A DNA stretch of 64,000 bases. It comes from Nonomuraea typhae (GTDB taxonomy: Bacteria; Actinomycetota; Actinomycetes; Streptosporangiales; Streptosporangiaceae). Below the pieces are notes generated by a model. The model was not told where the DNA came from, searched no databases, and saw nothing but the letters and a program-made list of their open reading frames with translations. Both the position numbers and the translations under genes were made by a program. Position 1 is the first letter of the stretch. The number at the start of each line of letters is the position of its first letter. Of the stretch, positions 8,011 through 17,938 are shown piece after piece. The stretch spans positions 310,001 to 374,000 of the forward strand of contig NZ_VRLV01000008.1 of NCBI RefSeq assembly GCF_009760925.1. The letters run 5' to 3'.

Positions 8011-9237
8011 TCAGGAGCCATACCGCCAGGAATGCAGGTATTCCTCTTGGTCGGCGGTCAGCGTATCGATCTCCATCCCATTCGCCGCCAGCTTGAGCCG
8101 CGCCACCTCGACGTCGATCTCTCCCGGTACGTCGTGGACGCCCGGAACCAGCGTGCCCCGCTCCCGCGCCAGCCAGGCGACGGCCAGCGCCTGGGCGGAG
8201 AACGACAGGTCCATCACCGCTGCCGGATGGCCTTCGGCCGCGGTCAGGTTCACCAGCCGCCCCTCGGCCAGCAGCAGCAACCGCCGCCCGTCGGCCAGCA
8301 CGTACTCGTCGGTGCTCGGCCGTACCCCGCGATGCACCTCGACGCCCAGATCGTCCAGCGCCCGCACGTCGATCTCCACGTCGAAATGCCCGGCGTTGGC
8401 GAGGATGGCGCCGTCCTTCATGACGGCCAGGTGCTCCCCGCGGATGACGTCCCGGTTGCCGGTCACGGTGATGAACACGTCCCCGATCTCGGCCGCCGGC
8501 CCCATCCCCATGACCGCGTACCCCTGCAGCGCCGCGTCCAGCGCCTTGACCGGGTCGATCTCGGTCACCACCACGCGCGCCCCGAGCCCCTTGGCCCGCT
8601 CGGCCACCCCGCGCCCGCAGTACCCGAACCCGGCCACGACCACGGTCTTCCCGGCCAGCATGGTGTTGGTGGCCCGCATGATCCCGTCCAGCGTGGACTG
8701 ACCGGTGCCGTAGCGGTTGTCGAACATCCGCTTGGTCCGCGTGTCGTTGACCGCGACGACCGGGAACCTCAGCGCGCCCTCCGAGGTCATCTGCCGCAGC
8801 CGGATGACGCCGGTGGTGGTCGCCTCGGTCCCAGCGCTCACCTGGCTCAGCAGGTCGGTCCGCTCGGTGTGCAGAATGTTGACGAGATCACAACCATCGT
8901 CAAGCACGATATCCGGCGAAATATCCAGCGCCTCATGGATATGCCGGTAATAGGTCCCCCGATCCACTCCGGCTCGGGCAAAGACCGAAATATCATAAGC
9001 ACCCAGCGCCTCAGCCACGTCATCCTGCGTGGACAGGGGATTGGACGCGGCAAGAGCGATCTCAGCGCCTCCGGCCCGCAACGCCCCCATGAGCACAGCC
9101 GTCTCAGCGGTGACATGAAGACACGCGGCGATCCGCAGGCCCTCCAGCGGCTTGTCCTCGTCGAACCGCACCCCGATGGCGGTCAACACGGGCATGGCAC
9201 GCGCCGCCCAGCTGATCCGCCGCTCCCCCAGGTCCAT
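8011..9237 (-). CDS. Adenosylhomocysteinase paralogue, short (archaeal-like) subfamily
   Basis: This 408-residue homologue of S-adenosyl-L-homocysteine hydrolase has the NAD-binding loop GFGYCGRG (203-210), the substrate region DDGCDLVN, TEATTTGV and the FDNRYGTGQS motif. It lacks the insertion of about 40 residues seen at 151-194 of the neighbouring AhcY. It ends in W-RYGS rather than DHYRY, and carries AEGHPAAVMDLSF where the long form has ATGHPSFVMSNSF. These are traits of the archaeal/thermophile clade, some members of which prefer S-inosylhomocysteine, so substrate identity should not be assumed. It probably removes a homocysteine thioether product. The ATG has GGGAG upstream. It lies downstream of ahcY on the same strand, with two structured elements between. 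Confidence 0.85.
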   Translation of the reverse strand: MDLGERRISWAARAMPVLTAIGVRFDEDKPLEGLRIAACLHVTAETAVLMGALRAGGAEIALAASNPLSTQDDVAEALGAYDISVFARAGVDRGTYYRHIHEALDISPDIVLDDGCDLVNILHTERTDLLSQVSAGTEATTTGVIRLRQMTSEGALRFPVVAVNDTRTKRMFDNRYGTGQSTLDGIMRATNTMLAGKTVVVAGFGYCGRGVAERAKGLGARVVVTEIDPVKALDAALQGYAVMGMGPAAEIGDVFITVTGNRDVIRGEHLAVMKDGAILANAGHFDVEIDVRALDDLGVEVHRGVRPSTDEYVLADGRRLLLLAEGRLVNLTAAEGHPAAVMDLSFSAQALAVAWLARERGTLVPGVHDVPGEIDVEVARLKLAANGMEIDTLTADQEEYLHSWRYGS

Positions 9238-9257
9238 CGTTCTCTCCCATGTACGGC

Positions 9258-9295
9258 GGCGCCCCCAAGACCACCCAGGTGGTCAAGGGGGCGCC
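9258..9295 (-). terminator. Strong hairpin between ahcY and the short AhcY paralogue
   Basis: GGCGCCCCC (9258-9266) pairs with GGGGGCGCC (9287-9295), and GACCACC (9269-9275) pairs with GGTGGTC (9278-9284), with an AA/AA internal loop. It lies 20 bp upstream of the paralogue start and directly abuts the repeated element, so it could end transcription from ahcY or act in the leader of the next gene. Confidence 0.65.
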
Positions 9296-9388
9296 GTGAC
9301 GGCGAGTCATATGTCCGACGTGAGAAGCGACCCCCACGATCGGCGCCGACGCACGTCGGCGGGTGGTGTGGGGGCGGCCGGCCGTAAA
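9295..9388 (-). repeat. 94-bp structured dispersed repeat, copy 1 (after ahcY)
   Basis: One of three near-identical elements in the window. It begins about 14 bp after the ahcY stop. An ACGGC/GCCGT terminal inverted repeat bounds it. CCCCCACG at 9331-9338 pairs with TGTGGGGG at 9367-9374 (one G-U pair), and an inner CGCCGAC/GTCGGCG stem has a GCAC loop. The 36-nt core from TGTCCGACG to GGCGCC is identical in all three copies. Confidence 0.85.
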
Positions 9389-9402
9389 TCTAAAGGAAGC
9401 GA

Positions 9403-10830
9403 TCAGTACCGGTAGTGGTCGGGCTTGTAGGGGCCCTCCACGTCGACGCCGATGTACTCGGCCTGCTCCTTGGTGAGCGTGGTGAGCTTGACGCCCAGCG
9501 CGGCCAGGTGCAGGCGGGCGACCTTCTCGTCCAGGTGCTTGGGCAGCACGTAGACGCCGATCGGGTACTCCTCGGTCTTGGCGAACAGCTCGATCTGCGC
9601 GATCACCTGGTTGGTGAAGGAGTTCGACATGACGAAGCTCGGGTGGCCGGTGGCGCAGCCGAGGTTCATCAGGCGGCCCTCGGCCAGCACGATGATGCTG
9701 TGGCCGTCAGGGAAGACCCACTCGTCGACCTGCGGTTTGATGTTGTTCTTGACGATGCCCTCGGTCTTGGCGAGGCCGGCCATGTCGATCTCGTTGTCGA
9801 AGTGGCCGATGTTCGAGACGATCGCCTGGTGCTTCATCCGCGCCATGTGGTCGGCGCGGATGATGTTGAAGTTGCCGGTGGTCGTCACGAAGATGTCGGC
9901 GATGCCGACGACCTCCTCCAGCGTGGTGACCTGGAAGCCGTCCATGGCGGCCTGCAGGGCGCAGATCGGGTCGATCTCGGTGACGATGACGCGGGCGCCC
10001 TGGCCCTTCAGCGCCTCGGCGCAGCCCTTGCCGACGTCGCCGTAGCCGCAGATGACCGCGACCTTGCCGCCGATCAGCACGTCGGTGGCGCGGTTGAGGC
10101 CGTCGATGACGGAGTGGCGGCAGCCGTACTTGTTGTCGAACTTCGACTTGGTGACCGAGTCGTTGACGTTGATGGCCGGGAACAGCAGCGTGCCGTTCTT
10201 GAACATCTCGTACAGGCGGTGGACGCCGGTGGTCGTCTCCTCGGTGACGCCCTTGATGCGCTCGGCCGTCTTGGTCCAGCGCTTCTCGCCGGTGACCGTG
10301 CGCTTGAGCAGGTCGATGATGACGTGCCACTCCTCCGGGTCGTTCTCGGTGGCGGAGGGTACGGCGCCGGCCTTCTCGTACTCGGCGCCCTTGTGGACCA
10401 GCAGCGTGGCGTCGCCGCCGTCGTCCAGGATCATGTTGGGGCCGTCACCGCCCGGCCAGCTGAGGGCCTGGTCGGTGCACCACCAGTACTCCTCCAGCGT
10501 CTCGCCCTTCCAGGCGAAGACGGGCACGCCCTGCGGGTTGTCGACGGTGCCGTTGGGGCCGACGACGACCGCGGCGGCGGCGTGGTCCTGGGTGGAGAAG
10601 ATGTTACAGCTCACCCAGCGGACCTCGGCGCCCAGCGCCACCAGCGTCTCGATGAGGACGGCCGTCTGGATGGTCATGTGCAGCGAGCCCATGATCTTCG
10701 CGCCGCGCAGGGGCTGGGAGGCCGCGTACTCCTTGCGGACCGCCATCAGCCCGGGCATCTCGTGCTCGGCGAGTCTGATCTCCTTGCGGCCGAACTCGGC
10801 CAGCGAAAGGTCGGCGACCTTGAAGTCCAT
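9403..10830 (-). CDS. ahcY: Adenosylhomocysteinase (S-adenosyl-L-homocysteine hydrolase)
   Basis: This enzyme reversibly splits S-adenosylhomocysteine into adenosine and homocysteine, relieving product inhibition of SAM-dependent methyltransferases. The 475-residue protein is full length for the bacterial long form. It shows the MTIQTAVLIETL segment, the substrate region DDGGDATLLVH (135-145), the extra bacterial insertion at about 151-194, TTTGVHRLYEM, FDNKYGCRHS, the NAD-binding loop GYGDVGKG (262-269), GHPSFVMSNSF, and the C-terminal KPDHYRY with the conserved Lys and Tyr that reach the partner subunit's NAD. GAGGGGA precedes the ATG, and TACACT (complement at about 10872-10877) is a plausible -10. 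M. tuberculosis Rv3248c (sahH) is the counterpart in this conserved region. Confidence 0.97.
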   Translation of the reverse strand: MDFKVADLSLAEFGRKEIRLAEHEMPGLMAVRKEYAASQPLRGAKIMGSLHMTIQTAVLIETLVALGAEVRWVSCNIFSTQDHAAAAVVVGPNGTVDNPQGVPVFAWKGETLEEYWWCTDQALSWPGGDGPNMILDDGGDATLLVHKGAEYEKAGAVPSATENDPEEWHVIIDLLKRTVTGEKRWTKTAERIKGVTEETTTGVHRLYEMFKNGTLLFPAINVNDSVTKSKFDNKYGCRHSVIDGLNRATDVLIGGKVAVICGYGDVGKGCAEALKGQGARVIVTEIDPICALQAAMDGFQVTTLEEVVGIADIFVTTTGNFNIIRADHMARMKHQAIVSNIGHFDNEIDMAGLAKTEGIVKNNIKPQVDEWVFPDGHSIIVLAEGRLMNLGCATGHPSFVMSNSFTNQVIAQIELFAKTEEYPIGVYVLPKHLDEKVARLHLAALGVKLTTLTKEQAEYIGVDVEGPYKPDHYRY

Positions 10831-10931
10831 CTGGGTTCCCCTCGTGTCACGAAGTTGTCGCCGTCGAGTGTAGGCACCTCGTGCGGCCGGTTGCGACTCG
10901 TGGACCCCGAATCTGACGTAAGAATGTAAGG

Positions 10932-11303
10932 ATGCGGATTACGGAGGCGGCGAAGCGGCTGGGAATGTCGCCCAGAATGCTCAGATACCGCGAGTCACTC
11001 GGCCTGCTGCCCCCGGTACGCGAGCAGGGCGCCCACCGCCGCTTCGGCGACGACGAACTGGCCGCCGTGGCCCAGGGGGTGGAGCTGGAGCGGCGCTTCG
11101 ACGTCTCCCCCGCCGAACTGGCCTTCGCGCTGCGCGTGCTGAGCGAGCCCGCGGTCGCGCAGGCCGTGCGTGAGCTGGGCATCCGCATCGGCAGGCTGCA
11201 GGCGCCGCGCCGCGCCCTGGACTTCGAGAAGGAGAAGGCGCTGCGCCTCCTGCGAACCTCCGGGCCGACTTCTGCATCCAACCCCCCGAAAGGTGATCGC
11301 TAG
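10932..11303 (+). CDS. MerR family transcriptional regulator
   Basis: This is a short (123-residue) MerR-type protein. The first 70 residues form the winged-helix DNA-binding domain: MRITEAAKRLGMSPRMLRYR, followed by ESLGLLPPVREQGAHRRFGD. Residues about 75-110 form a dimerisation helix. There is no effector domain and no cysteine, so it is not a metal or redox sensor of the classic kind. It is divergent from ahcY with 101 bp between starts, so regulation of ahcY or of its own downstream genes is a reasonable inference. The asparagine-synthetase-like gene starts 17 bp after its stop, so the two may be co-transcribed. Confidence 0.85.
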   Translation: MRITEAAKRLGMSPRMLRYRESLGLLPPVREQGAHRRFGDDELAAVAQGVELERRFDVSPAELAFALRVLSEPAVAQAVRELGIRIGRLQAPRRALDFEKEKALRLLRTSGPTSASNPPKGDR

Positions 11304-11320
11304 CGCGTCGGGGGGCGTCG

Positions 11321-13012
11321 ATGAGGGTTTTCCTGGCTGTTTCCGCACGACCACACCGCCAGGAGGCCCTGATCGGGGCCGTCCGGCGGGCCGAGGAGGC
11401 GGCCGGGGCCGCCTTCCCGGCCAGCCCGGCGCGGGTACGGGGCTTCTCGTGGGCGCGGGCCGGCGTCCACGTGCTCGCGTGGAGCAACGAGCCCGGCTGG
11501 GAGCCCCGGATCGGCCCCGGCGGCATCACCGTCACCTCCGGCCACCACCCGGGCGAGCCCGGTCCCGGTCCCGCCTACACGCAGCCCGGCTGCTTCGCCC
11601 TGCTGCGCGCCGACGAGCACGGCCTCACCGCCTCGACCTCGATCGCGCCCGCCGACCCCGTCTACGTCGCCGAGACGCCCGACCTGGTCGTCGTGGGAAA
11701 CCGCGCCCTTCTGGTACGGCTGGCCGCGCACGGCGCAGTCCGTTACGACGTGGCCGCCCTGCAGTCGATCGCCCGGCAGGGCTACTTCCTTTCGGAGGAG
11801 ACCCCGTTCGAGGGCGTGCGCGCTCTGCCGCCCGCCTCCTTCCTGGAAGCCGGTGACCGGCTGCGCGTCACCACCGAACCGCTGACCGCGGGGCGTGGCC
11901 GTACCGGCTTCGCGAAGGTGGCCGAGCGGATGCTGAGCGCGGTGAGTCCGCTGCGCGGGCAGGAGCCGGTGCGGGTCACGCTCACCGGCGGGCGCGACAG
12001 CCGCCTGATCGCGGCGCTGCTGCACGGCGCCGGAATCCCGTTCCGCGCCTCCACCTCGGGCTTCGACGACCATCCCGACGTGGTCGTGGCCCGGCGGGTG
12101 GCCGCCGCGCTCGGCGTCGAGCACGAGGTGACGCGGCCGGTCACGCAGGCGGGCGACCTGTCGGTCCTGCACCCGGCCGACCGGGTCCAGCACGTGCTGC
12201 GCGTCTGCGAGGGCATGCTGTCGGCCTACGAGAACATCACCGCCGACGCCCCTTACAGCGACGTGCCGCGGCTGGGCGGGCACAACGGCGAGATCCTGCG
12301 CGGCGGCTACCTGTCGGCCATGGAGGAGACGACGCCCGAGGCGGTGCGCAAGCGCACGCAGACGCTCTTCCTGGCCAACCGCGCCCTGTTCACCGAGGCG
12401 GCCAACGCCCACGCCGAGGACCTGGCGTGGACCTCGACCGGCATCCACGTGCCCGACCACCTCTACGTGCGCTTCCGCGTCGGCCGCTGGCACGCCGCCG
12501 CGCGGGCCGCGATGCTGCGCCAGGGCACGCCGGTGCAGCCGTTCCTGGACAACCGGGTGGTCGCCGCCGCCCTGAGCCTGGACCCGGGCGTGCGCCGGTC
12601 GGAGCGGCTGGTTCACCGGCTCATCAAGACGTTCGCGCCGCCGCTGGCCGGCGTGCCTCTGGAGGGCGGCGACTGGCGGTTCCGCACCGAGGGCGTGCTG
12701 GCACGCTGGCGCCGCAGGGCCGAGCGCCGCCTCAGCGGCAAGGCGGCCAAGCCGTTCAACTGGCGGGCCGAGCCCGGGCCCGAGCTGGCGGAAGAGCTCG
12801 CCCGGACGATCACCTCGTGCGACCGGCTGGGCGAGATCGTCAGGATGGAGAAGGTGCCGGCGCTGTTCGACGGCGGCCGGTTGGTCAAGCCCGCGTTCGT
12901 CTGGCAGCTCTACACCGTGGCGACGCTGCTGGGCACGGATCTGACCGTCCCGGCGGCGGCTGCGCGCGGGCGCGTCACGGTGCCAACCAAGCGCCCGATA
13001 ATGACGTCATAG
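11321..13012 (+). CDS. Asparagine-synthetase-like ATPase lacking the glutaminase cysteine
   Basis: The 563-residue protein resembles the asparagine synthetase B family. An N-terminal Ntn-hydrolase-like half (about 1-190, with ASTSIAPADPVYVAE and VVVGNRALL) is followed by a PP-loop ATPase half (about 205-480) with LTGGRDSRLIAALL, a variant of SGGxDS that binds ATP, then HPDVVVARRVAAALG and GGHNGEILRGG. Residue 2 is Arg rather than the nucleophilic Cys, so it cannot hydrolyse glutamine. In this respect it resembles beta-lactam synthetases and lasso-peptide cyclases, which use the fold for amide or lactam formation through acyl adenylates. No lasso precursor or other biosynthetic partner is seen nearby, so the substrate is unknown. 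The GerMN gene follows 5 bp after the stop. Confidence 0.75.
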   Translation: MRVFLAVSARPHRQEALIGAVRRAEEAAGAAFPASPARVRGFSWARAGVHVLAWSNEPGWEPRIGPGGITVTSGHHPGEPGPGPAYTQPGCFALLRADEHGLTASTSIAPADPVYVAETPDLVVVGNRALLVRLAAHGAVRYDVAALQSIARQGYFLSEETPFEGVRALPPASFLEAGDRLRVTTEPLTAGRGRTGFAKVAERMLSAVSPLRGQEPVRVTLTGGRDSRLIAALLHGAGIPFRASTSGFDDHPDVVVARRVAAALGVEHEVTRPVTQAGDLSVLHPADRVQHVLRVCEGMLSAYENITADAPYSDVPRLGGHNGEILRGGYLSAMEETTPEAVRKRTQTLFLANRALFTEAANAHAEDLAWTSTGIHVPDHLYVRFRVGRWHAAARAAMLRQGTPVQPFLDNRVVAAALSLDPGVRRSERLVHRLIKTFAPPLAGVPLEGGDWRFRTEGVLARWRRRAERRLSGKAAKPFNWRAEPGPELAEELARTITSCDRLGEIVRMEKVPALFDGGRLVKPAFVWQLYTVATLLGTDLTVPAAAARGRVTVPTKRPIMTS

Positions 13013-13017
13013 AGAGT

Positions 13018-13494
13018 ATGAAAGAGCTGCTGGTGGCCATGCTGCTCGCCACCACACCCCTGCAGGCGAACAGCGCCCCAACCGTCAAGGTGTACTTCTC
13101 CAAAGGCTTCGGCATCCCCGGCGCGACCGTGGCCGTCACCCGCGCCGCCCCGGACCGTGGCCTCGCCCGCTTCGCGATCGAACAACTCATCAAGGGCCCG
13201 ACCGCGGCCGAGAAGCGCCGCGGCCTGCACTCCGAACTCGGCGCGCAGATCCGCGGGCGCTCCGACTGCGGGGCCGACTTCCGGCTGAAGATTGCTTCAG
13301 GCAAGGCCACGCTGCGCTTCTGCCGGACCGTGTACGGCACCGGCGTGGGCGGCGACGCACGCATCCTGAACACGATCGGCAAGACATTGCGCCAGTTCAG
13401 CACGGTGACGAAGGTCATCACCCTAGACAAGGGCGGGCGCTGCCTGTTCGATCAGTCAGACTCCGGGACATCCTGCCTAACCGGCCACGAATAG
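13018..13494 (+). CDS. Secreted GerMN-domain protein
   Basis: The protein has 158 residues. The ATG at 13018 gives a short signal peptide (KELLVAMLLATTPLQANSA). The mature part has the GerMN pattern, VKVYFSKG, a VAVTR strand and ARFAIEQLIKGPTAAEKRRGL, the signature of the sporulation and spore-germination domain found in GerM and LpqB. Three or four cysteines in the C-terminal half (SDCGADF, LRFCRTVYG, RCLFDQ, SCLTG) suggest disulfides. It follows the asparagine-synthetase-like gene by 5 bp, so translational coupling is likely. The kinase gene begins 24 bp downstream. The role is probably at the outer face of the membrane; the partner is unknown. Confidence 0.75.
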   Translation: MKELLVAMLLATTPLQANSAPTVKVYFSKGFGIPGATVAVTRAAPDRGLARFAIEQLIKGPTAAEKRRGLHSELGAQIRGRSDCGADFRLKIASGKATLRFCRTVYGTGVGGDARILNTIGKTLRQFSTVTKVITLDKGGRCLFDQSDSGTSCLTGHE

Positions 13495-13518
13495 CCTGGT
13501 TCCTCTAATATCCCGTTA

Positions 13519-15636
<2,118 letters not shown>

Positions 15637-15694
15637 GCCGGATCACTCTTTCGAGTGACGCCGCCAGTCCGGCGATACCTGCACAATTCCTGGC

Positions 15695-16834
15695 ATGCAA
15701 CAGGCCGAGACCATCTCCATCGACCTCAAGACGGTCCGCCGGCGGTTGTCCTCGCCCTACGTGGACGTGGCCATCGCGGTGGGACTCACGGTCCTGGCCG
15801 TGGGCAACCTCCAGCTGCACACCTTCCCGGGCGTGATCGCGGTGCTCCTCGCCACCGCGCCGCAGGCCGTGCGGAGCCGGCTGCCCTGGGTCACGATCGT
15901 GCTCACCGCGCTCGGCGGCGGCGCCACCGTGCTGATGTGGGCATACGTGGGACCGATCCCCGTCATGATGGTCACCCTCTCAGGAATGCTGACGCTCTTC
16001 ACCCTCCTGCGGATGCTGGAGCGAAAGCTTGCCTGGATCACCACCGGGATCAGCGCGATGCTCGGTCTCGTCATCGGATACGCCTTCAGCGGCGACGCCC
16101 TGGCCGGGATCCTCCTGGCCGCGTTCGCGGTCGGCACCGGGGTGACCGCCGACGCGGTCCGCAGCCGGGCCGAGGTGGCCGAGGTCAAGCAGGACAGCGT
16201 CGACCAGGTCATCACCGCCCAGCGCGAGCAGGCGGCCATGGCCGAGCGGGCGCGCATCGCCAGGGAGATGCACGACGTGGTGGCCCACTCCATCTCCATG
16301 GTGGCGGTGCAGGCCGAGGCCGCGCCGTACACGCTGGAGGGGCTGAGCGAGGAGGCGAAGGCCGAGTTCGCGGAGATCGCCGCGGCGGCGCGGGGATCCC
16401 TGGCCGAGATGCGCAGGCTGCTCGGGGTGCTCAGGGCGGACATCACCGCCGTCCCGGAAACCGCGCCACAACCGGGGCTGGCGCGGCTGGACGAGCTCAT
16501 CGGGCAGCACGAGGGCGAGGTGGACCTGGACGTCGTGGGCGAGCGGGCCGACCTCCCCCAGGCCGTGGACGTCTCGGCCTACCGCATTCTCCAGGAGTGC
16601 CTGGCCAACGCCGCCAGGCACGCGCCCGGCTCGCGCGTCTCGATCGAACTGGTCTACCGGCCGAACCTCCTGGCCATCCGGGTCGCCAACGACGGCGGAC
16701 CGGCGGAGATCGGCACGGGCGGGCACGGGCTCATCGGGATGCGCGAGCGGGCCCTGGGCCTGGGCGGCTGGTTCGCCGCCGAGCCGGCCGACGGCGGCGG
16801 CTTCCTGGTGAAGGCAGGACTACCCCTCACCTAA
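15695..16834 (+). CDS. Membrane histidine kinase of the HisKA_3 (NarL-partner) type
   Basis: The 379-residue sensor kinase has about five N-terminal membrane segments (roughly 25-165) and a dimerisation/phosphoacceptor domain with ARIAREMHDVVAHSISMVAV (His near residue 192). The HATPase domain at about 285-375 has the N-box LQECLANAARHA, G-box VRVANDGG-like sequence and GGHGLIGMRERA. Such DesK/LiaS-like kinases normally phosphorylate a NarL/FixJ-type regulator encoded next to them, but the next gene is a convergent cation transporter and no receiver protein is visible here. It is therefore an orphan within this window. The preceding kinase gene ends 58 bp upstream. The input signal is unknown. 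Confidence 0.9.
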   Translation: MQQAETISIDLKTVRRRLSSPYVDVAIAVGLTVLAVGNLQLHTFPGVIAVLLATAPQAVRSRLPWVTIVLTALGGGATVLMWAYVGPIPVMMVTLSGMLTLFTLLRMLERKLAWITTGISAMLGLVIGYAFSGDALAGILLAAFAVGTGVTADAVRSRAEVAEVKQDSVDQVITAQREQAAMAERARIAREMHDVVAHSISMVAVQAEAAPYTLEGLSEEAKAEFAEIAAAARGSLAEMRRLLGVLRADITAVPETAPQPGLARLDELIGQHEGEVDLDVVGERADLPQAVDVSAYRILQECLANAARHAPGSRVSIELVYRPNLLAIRVANDGGPAEIGTGGHGLIGMRERALGLGGWFAAEPADGGGFLVKAGLPLT

Positions 16835-16867
16835 CGCAGGAAAGGCCGCAGCCGGCTGACGAAGGGC

Positions 16868-16961
16868 CGTGACGGCGGGTCGTGTGTCCGACGTGAGAAG
16901 CGACCCCCACGATCGGCGCCGACGCACGTCGGCGGGTGGCGTGGGGGCGGCTTCGCCGTAA
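16868..16961 (-). repeat. 94-bp structured dispersed repeat, copy 2 (after the cation efflux gene)
   Basis: It begins about 11 bp after the stop of the minus-strand cation transporter and lies between convergent genes. The bounds are ACGGCG/CGCCGT. The outer stem CCCCCACG (16904-16911)/CGTGGGGG (16940-16947) is perfect, and the inner stem matches copy 1. It differs from copy 1 at only a few positions outside the core. Confidence 0.85.
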
Positions 16962-16971
16962 CAGAAGGAAA

Positions 16972-17889
16972 TCACACCGCCGCGCGGTCGAGATCCGGCT
17001 CGAGGTAGATGACGCGGGCGATGGGAACGGCGGCGCGGATGCGTTGTTCCGCCTCGTCGATGCCGCGCGCCACCTCCGCCGCCGTGTCGTCGTGCGCGAC
17101 CGCGATCTTGGCGGCCACCAGCAGCTCCTCCGGTCCCAGGTGCAACGTCCGCATGTGGATCACGCGGGTGACCTCGGGGGCGTTCTCCAGGGCGGCCCGG
17201 ATCTGCTCCTCGACCTCCGGCGCGGCGCCCTCGCCCAGCAGCAGCGACTTCGTCTCGATCGCCAGCACGATGGCGATGATGCCCAGCAGCACACCGATCA
17301 TCAGTGTGCCGATGGCGTCCCAGACGGGGTTGCCGGTGATGGCCGCCATCGACACGCCGAACAGCGCGAAGATGAGGCCCAGCAGCGCGCCGAGGTCCTC
17401 CAGCACGATGACCGGCAGCTCCGGTGACTTCGAGCGGCGGATGAACGCCACCCAGCCCTGGTTGCCGCGCACCGCGTTCGACTCCTTGATCGCGGTGCGG
17501 AAGGAGAAGCTCTCGGCGATGATCGCGAAGACCAGCACGCCGACGGCCCAGCCGAGGTTGTTCAGCGGCTCGTGCGAGCTCAGCTTGTGGATGCCCTCGT
17601 AGATCGAGAAGGCCGAGCCGATCGTGAACAGCACGACCGCGACCACGAAGGCGTAGAAGTAGCGCTCGCGGCCGTAGCCGAACGGGTGCTCCTTCGTCCG
17701 CTCGCGCTGCGCCCGCTTGCCACCGATCAGCAGCAGGGCCTGGTTGCCCGAGTCCGCGACCGAGTGGATGGACTCGGCCAGCATCGAGGACGAGGCCGTG
17801 AACAGGAAGGCCACGAACTTGGCCACGGCGATGGCCAGGTTCGCGGCCAGAGCCGCGATGATCGCTTTGGTACCGCCACTCGCGCTCAC
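16972..17889 (-). CDS. Cation diffusion facilitator (CDF) family transporter
   Basis: The 305-residue protein has about five or six membrane helices and a cytoplasmic C-terminal domain. The second helix carries AESIHSVADSGNQALLLIGG, whose H-x-x-x-D pair is the usual CDF metal site. KEHPFGYGRERYFYAF is the signature loop that follows. The other transport helix shows only NPVWDAIGTL, so the four-ligand site of zinc transporters is not fully matched and the metal is uncertain. The C-terminal ferredoxin-like domain has VTRVIHMRTLHLGPEELLVAAKI. The GTG start at 17889 is preceded by GGAGA. It is downstream of the mannose-phosphate gene block on the same strand, about 50 bp from the SIS isomerase. 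Confidence 0.9.
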   Translation of the reverse strand: MSASGGTKAIIAALAANLAIAVAKFVAFLFTASSSMLAESIHSVADSGNQALLLIGGKRAQRERTKEHPFGYGRERYFYAFVVAVVLFTIGSAFSIYEGIHKLSSHEPLNNLGWAVGVLVFAIIAESFSFRTAIKESNAVRGNQGWVAFIRRSKSPELPVIVLEDLGALLGLIFALFGVSMAAITGNPVWDAIGTLMIGVLLGIIAIVLAIETKSLLLGEGAAPEVEEQIRAALENAPEVTRVIHMRTLHLGPEELLVAAKIAVAHDDTAAEVARGIDEAEQRIRAAVPIARVIYLEPDLDRAAV

Positions 17890-17938
17890 TGCGAATCTCC
17901 ACTCTTGGTTTGACCAAACACAATCCCGGAGGGGGATC

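Noticed and set aside
10831..10931. SAH riboswitch before ahcY
   Set aside because: The 101-bp leader shows no arrangement I can match to the SAH riboswitch, and a -10-like TACACT lies close to the gene, leaving little room.
11321..13494. Lasso-peptide or other RiPP cluster around the asparagine-synthetase-like gene
   Set aside because: No precursor peptide, B1/B2 protease or transporter is adjacent; only the ATPase fold is shared.
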